A DNA stretch of 64,000 nucleotides from Rhodospirillaceae bacterium (GTDB lineage Bacteria > Pseudomonadota > Alphaproteobacteria > TMED109). Shown in pieces: positions 62,794-64,000 of this stretch. The position numbers were made by a program, and so were the translations under genes. The notes under the pieces are model-generated. The model had not been told where the DNA came from, ran no database searches, and was given only the letters and a program-made list of their open reading frames with translations. Numbering within the stretch: the stretch's first letter is position 1; each line of letters opens with the position of its first letter. The DNA lies in assembly GCA_902615805.1 (NCBI GenBank), contig CACMQH010000001.1, positions 299,788-363,787 of the forward strand. Reading direction: 5' to 3'.

Positions 62794-64000
62794 TTTAGAA
62801 ACTACCGGAAGGTCAGCCTACTGGGACCAAATAATTCAAATAGCAGCAATTTGCACTGATGAACACCTCAATGTTTTAGATGAAATGAACTTAATTGGTA
62901 AATTAAATTCATTTTCTGTTCCTGATCCTGAAGCACTATTAGTGAATAAAATCCCTATTGATAGTATTGTTAAGTCAAATTTTTCTAATTATAGTTTAAT
63001 CTCTGAAATTTCTCATAAATTTTCTGAGTGGGGGCCCGCTACCTTCATTGGTTATAATTCTATAAAATTTGATGAGGAAGTTATAAGAAATGCATTTTTT
63101 AAAAACCTTTTCGACCCTTACCTTACCGTTAAAAATGATAATACAAGAGTTGATTTATTAGATATTACTAGAATAGCTAACTTCTTTTATCCGGATAAAA
63201 TAAAAAGCCTAATAAATAAAAAAGGGTCAGCTATAATGAAACTAGAAAGTATTGCACATACAAATGGTATTAAAAACTTTACTGCACATGATGCTATGGG
63301 AGATACTTATGCTAGTTTAGAATTAGCAAGGTTAATAAAGAATCAAATACCTGAATTATGGTATAAAAGCATTATGCAAAGTAGTAAAGTTCAATTAGAA
63401 TCATCGATACCCTCTAAACCTTTTTGTTACTTAGAGTCTTTTTTTGGAAAATCAAAACTTTTCTGCTTATCATTTGTAGGTTTTCATCCAAAGTATAAGT
63501 GGGCACTTTGTTTTGATTTATTTGAAGATCCAAAAAAAGTTTTAGATATGAATAAGTCAGACGTCTATGCTTTCTTAGAAAGTTCTCCAAAAAAAATTAG
63601 AAAAATAAAGCTAAATAAAAGTCCAATTTTACTTGATGTTGAGATTAGAAAAACTCTTGATGAATATAATGTAATATCAGATGATGTTTTATTAGAAAGA
63701 CATAATTTCATATCTACGAATCAAGAGTTCAAAAATAGAGTTTTATCCTGCTACAATGACATTATATTAGATGAATCACAATTAGATGTTTATGCTGAAG
63801 AAAGTATTTATAAGAAGTTTATTCCTATTTCTGATAATGTTTTAATGAAAGAATTCCATAAAGCTGAATGGAAAAATAAATTTGTTATTATGGAAAAATT
63901 CAAAGATGAAAGACTAAAATATTTTGCAAAAATATTAATATTTGAAGAGCAACCAGATTTACTTGAAAAAGAAAGCTTTTTGAAAATAAAAGATCATTTA
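62771..64000 (+). CDS. sbcB: Exodeoxyribonuclease I, C-terminus outside window
   Basis: A single-strand-specific 3'-5' exonuclease in recombination and mismatch repair. The open frame from the ATG at 62771 gives 410 residues with no stop before the edge; the family is about 475. DEDDh residues are D8 and E10 (FYDLETTG), D in GYNSIKFDEEV near 98, and the NGIKNFTAHDAMGDTYASLELARL block near 165-185. The exonuclease I C-terminal region continues in frame. It follows murU, a place where other alphaproteobacteria often have addB. Confidence 0.94.
   Translation, partial: MKKIIFYDLETTGRSAYWDQIIQIAAICTDEHLNVLDEMNLIGKLNSFSVPDPEALLVNKIPIDSIVKSNFSNYSLISEISHKFSEWGPATFIGYNSIKFDEEVIRNAFFKNLFDPYLTVKNDNTRVDLLDITRIANFFYPDKIKSLINKKGSAIMKLESIAHTNGIKNFTAHDAMGDTYASLELARLIKNQIPELWYKSIMQSSKVQLESSIPSKPFCYLESFFGKSKLFCLSFVGFHPKYKWALCFDLFEDPKKVLDMNKSDVYAFLESSPKKIRKIKLNKSPILLDVEIRKTLDEYNVISDDVLLERHNFISTNQEFKNRVLSCYNDIILDESQLDVYAEESIYKKFIPISDNVLMKEFHKAEWKNKFVIMEKFKDERLKYFAKILIFEEQPDLLEKESFLKIKDHL

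Noticed and set aside
1..64000. CRISPR arrays, insertion sequences, prophage or replication origin
   Set aside because: No regular repeat-spacer array, transposase, phage structural gene or DnaA-box cluster with dnaA was seen.

Overview
The window is about 64 kb of very AT-rich, densely packed bacterial chromosome with no rRNA, insertion sequence, phage or CRISPR signal. Gene content and order suggest a streamlined, low-GC, probably marine alphaproteobacterium. The main pointers are a SUF operon led by an Rrf2 regulator, Coq7, uppP beside a complex I NDUFA9-like gene, rnd-kdsD-lptC-lptA-lptB followed by a ptsN relic, tsaE-amgK-murU, TonB receptors and a class III adenylate cyclase. The taxonomic assignment is inference from gene content only.

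Left part (1-28.3 kb): ileS (truncated by the window edge) and ribF; a complete spermidine set (speE, an ornithine decarboxylase and speD); tRNA-Leu(CAA); a YqaA-dsbB-coq7 run; the sufR-B-C-D-S-T-A operon read away from gltBD; then thrS-yidD, cysS, maf, folE and, divergently, hisI. These are core metabolism and translation genes in short operons, often overlapping by 1-8 bases.

Middle part (28.3-43.1 kb) is the accessory and transport region. A TonB-dependent receptor with a palindromic operator inside its promoter is followed by tonB, sufE and a small DUF6787 membrane gene that appears to start on AUC. A cobalamin riboswitch precedes a BtuB-like receptor and a DUF6580 membrane protein. A TakP-like TRAP binding lipoprotein sits beside a DASS anion symporter with no TRAP permease genes. 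An adenylate cyclase then borders a pocket (39.3-42.9 kb) ending at tRNA-Ser(GGA). The pocket holds five diverged paralogues of a small exported four-cysteine protein that I cannot match to a named family, plus several tiny membrane-protein genes and a duplicated promoter. This paralogue cluster is the best candidate for an undescribed system.

Right part (43.1-64 kb): pheST, rplT, rpmI and infC (with an AUA start), two glycosyltransferases, queG, a GST, uppP, an NDUFA9-like protein, RNase D, the KDO and LPS-export genes kdsD-lptCAB, a PtsN-like protein that has lost its phosphorylated histidine, ahcY, tsaE, the peptidoglycan recycling pair amgK-murU, and the start of sbcB (exonuclease I), which runs off the right edge.
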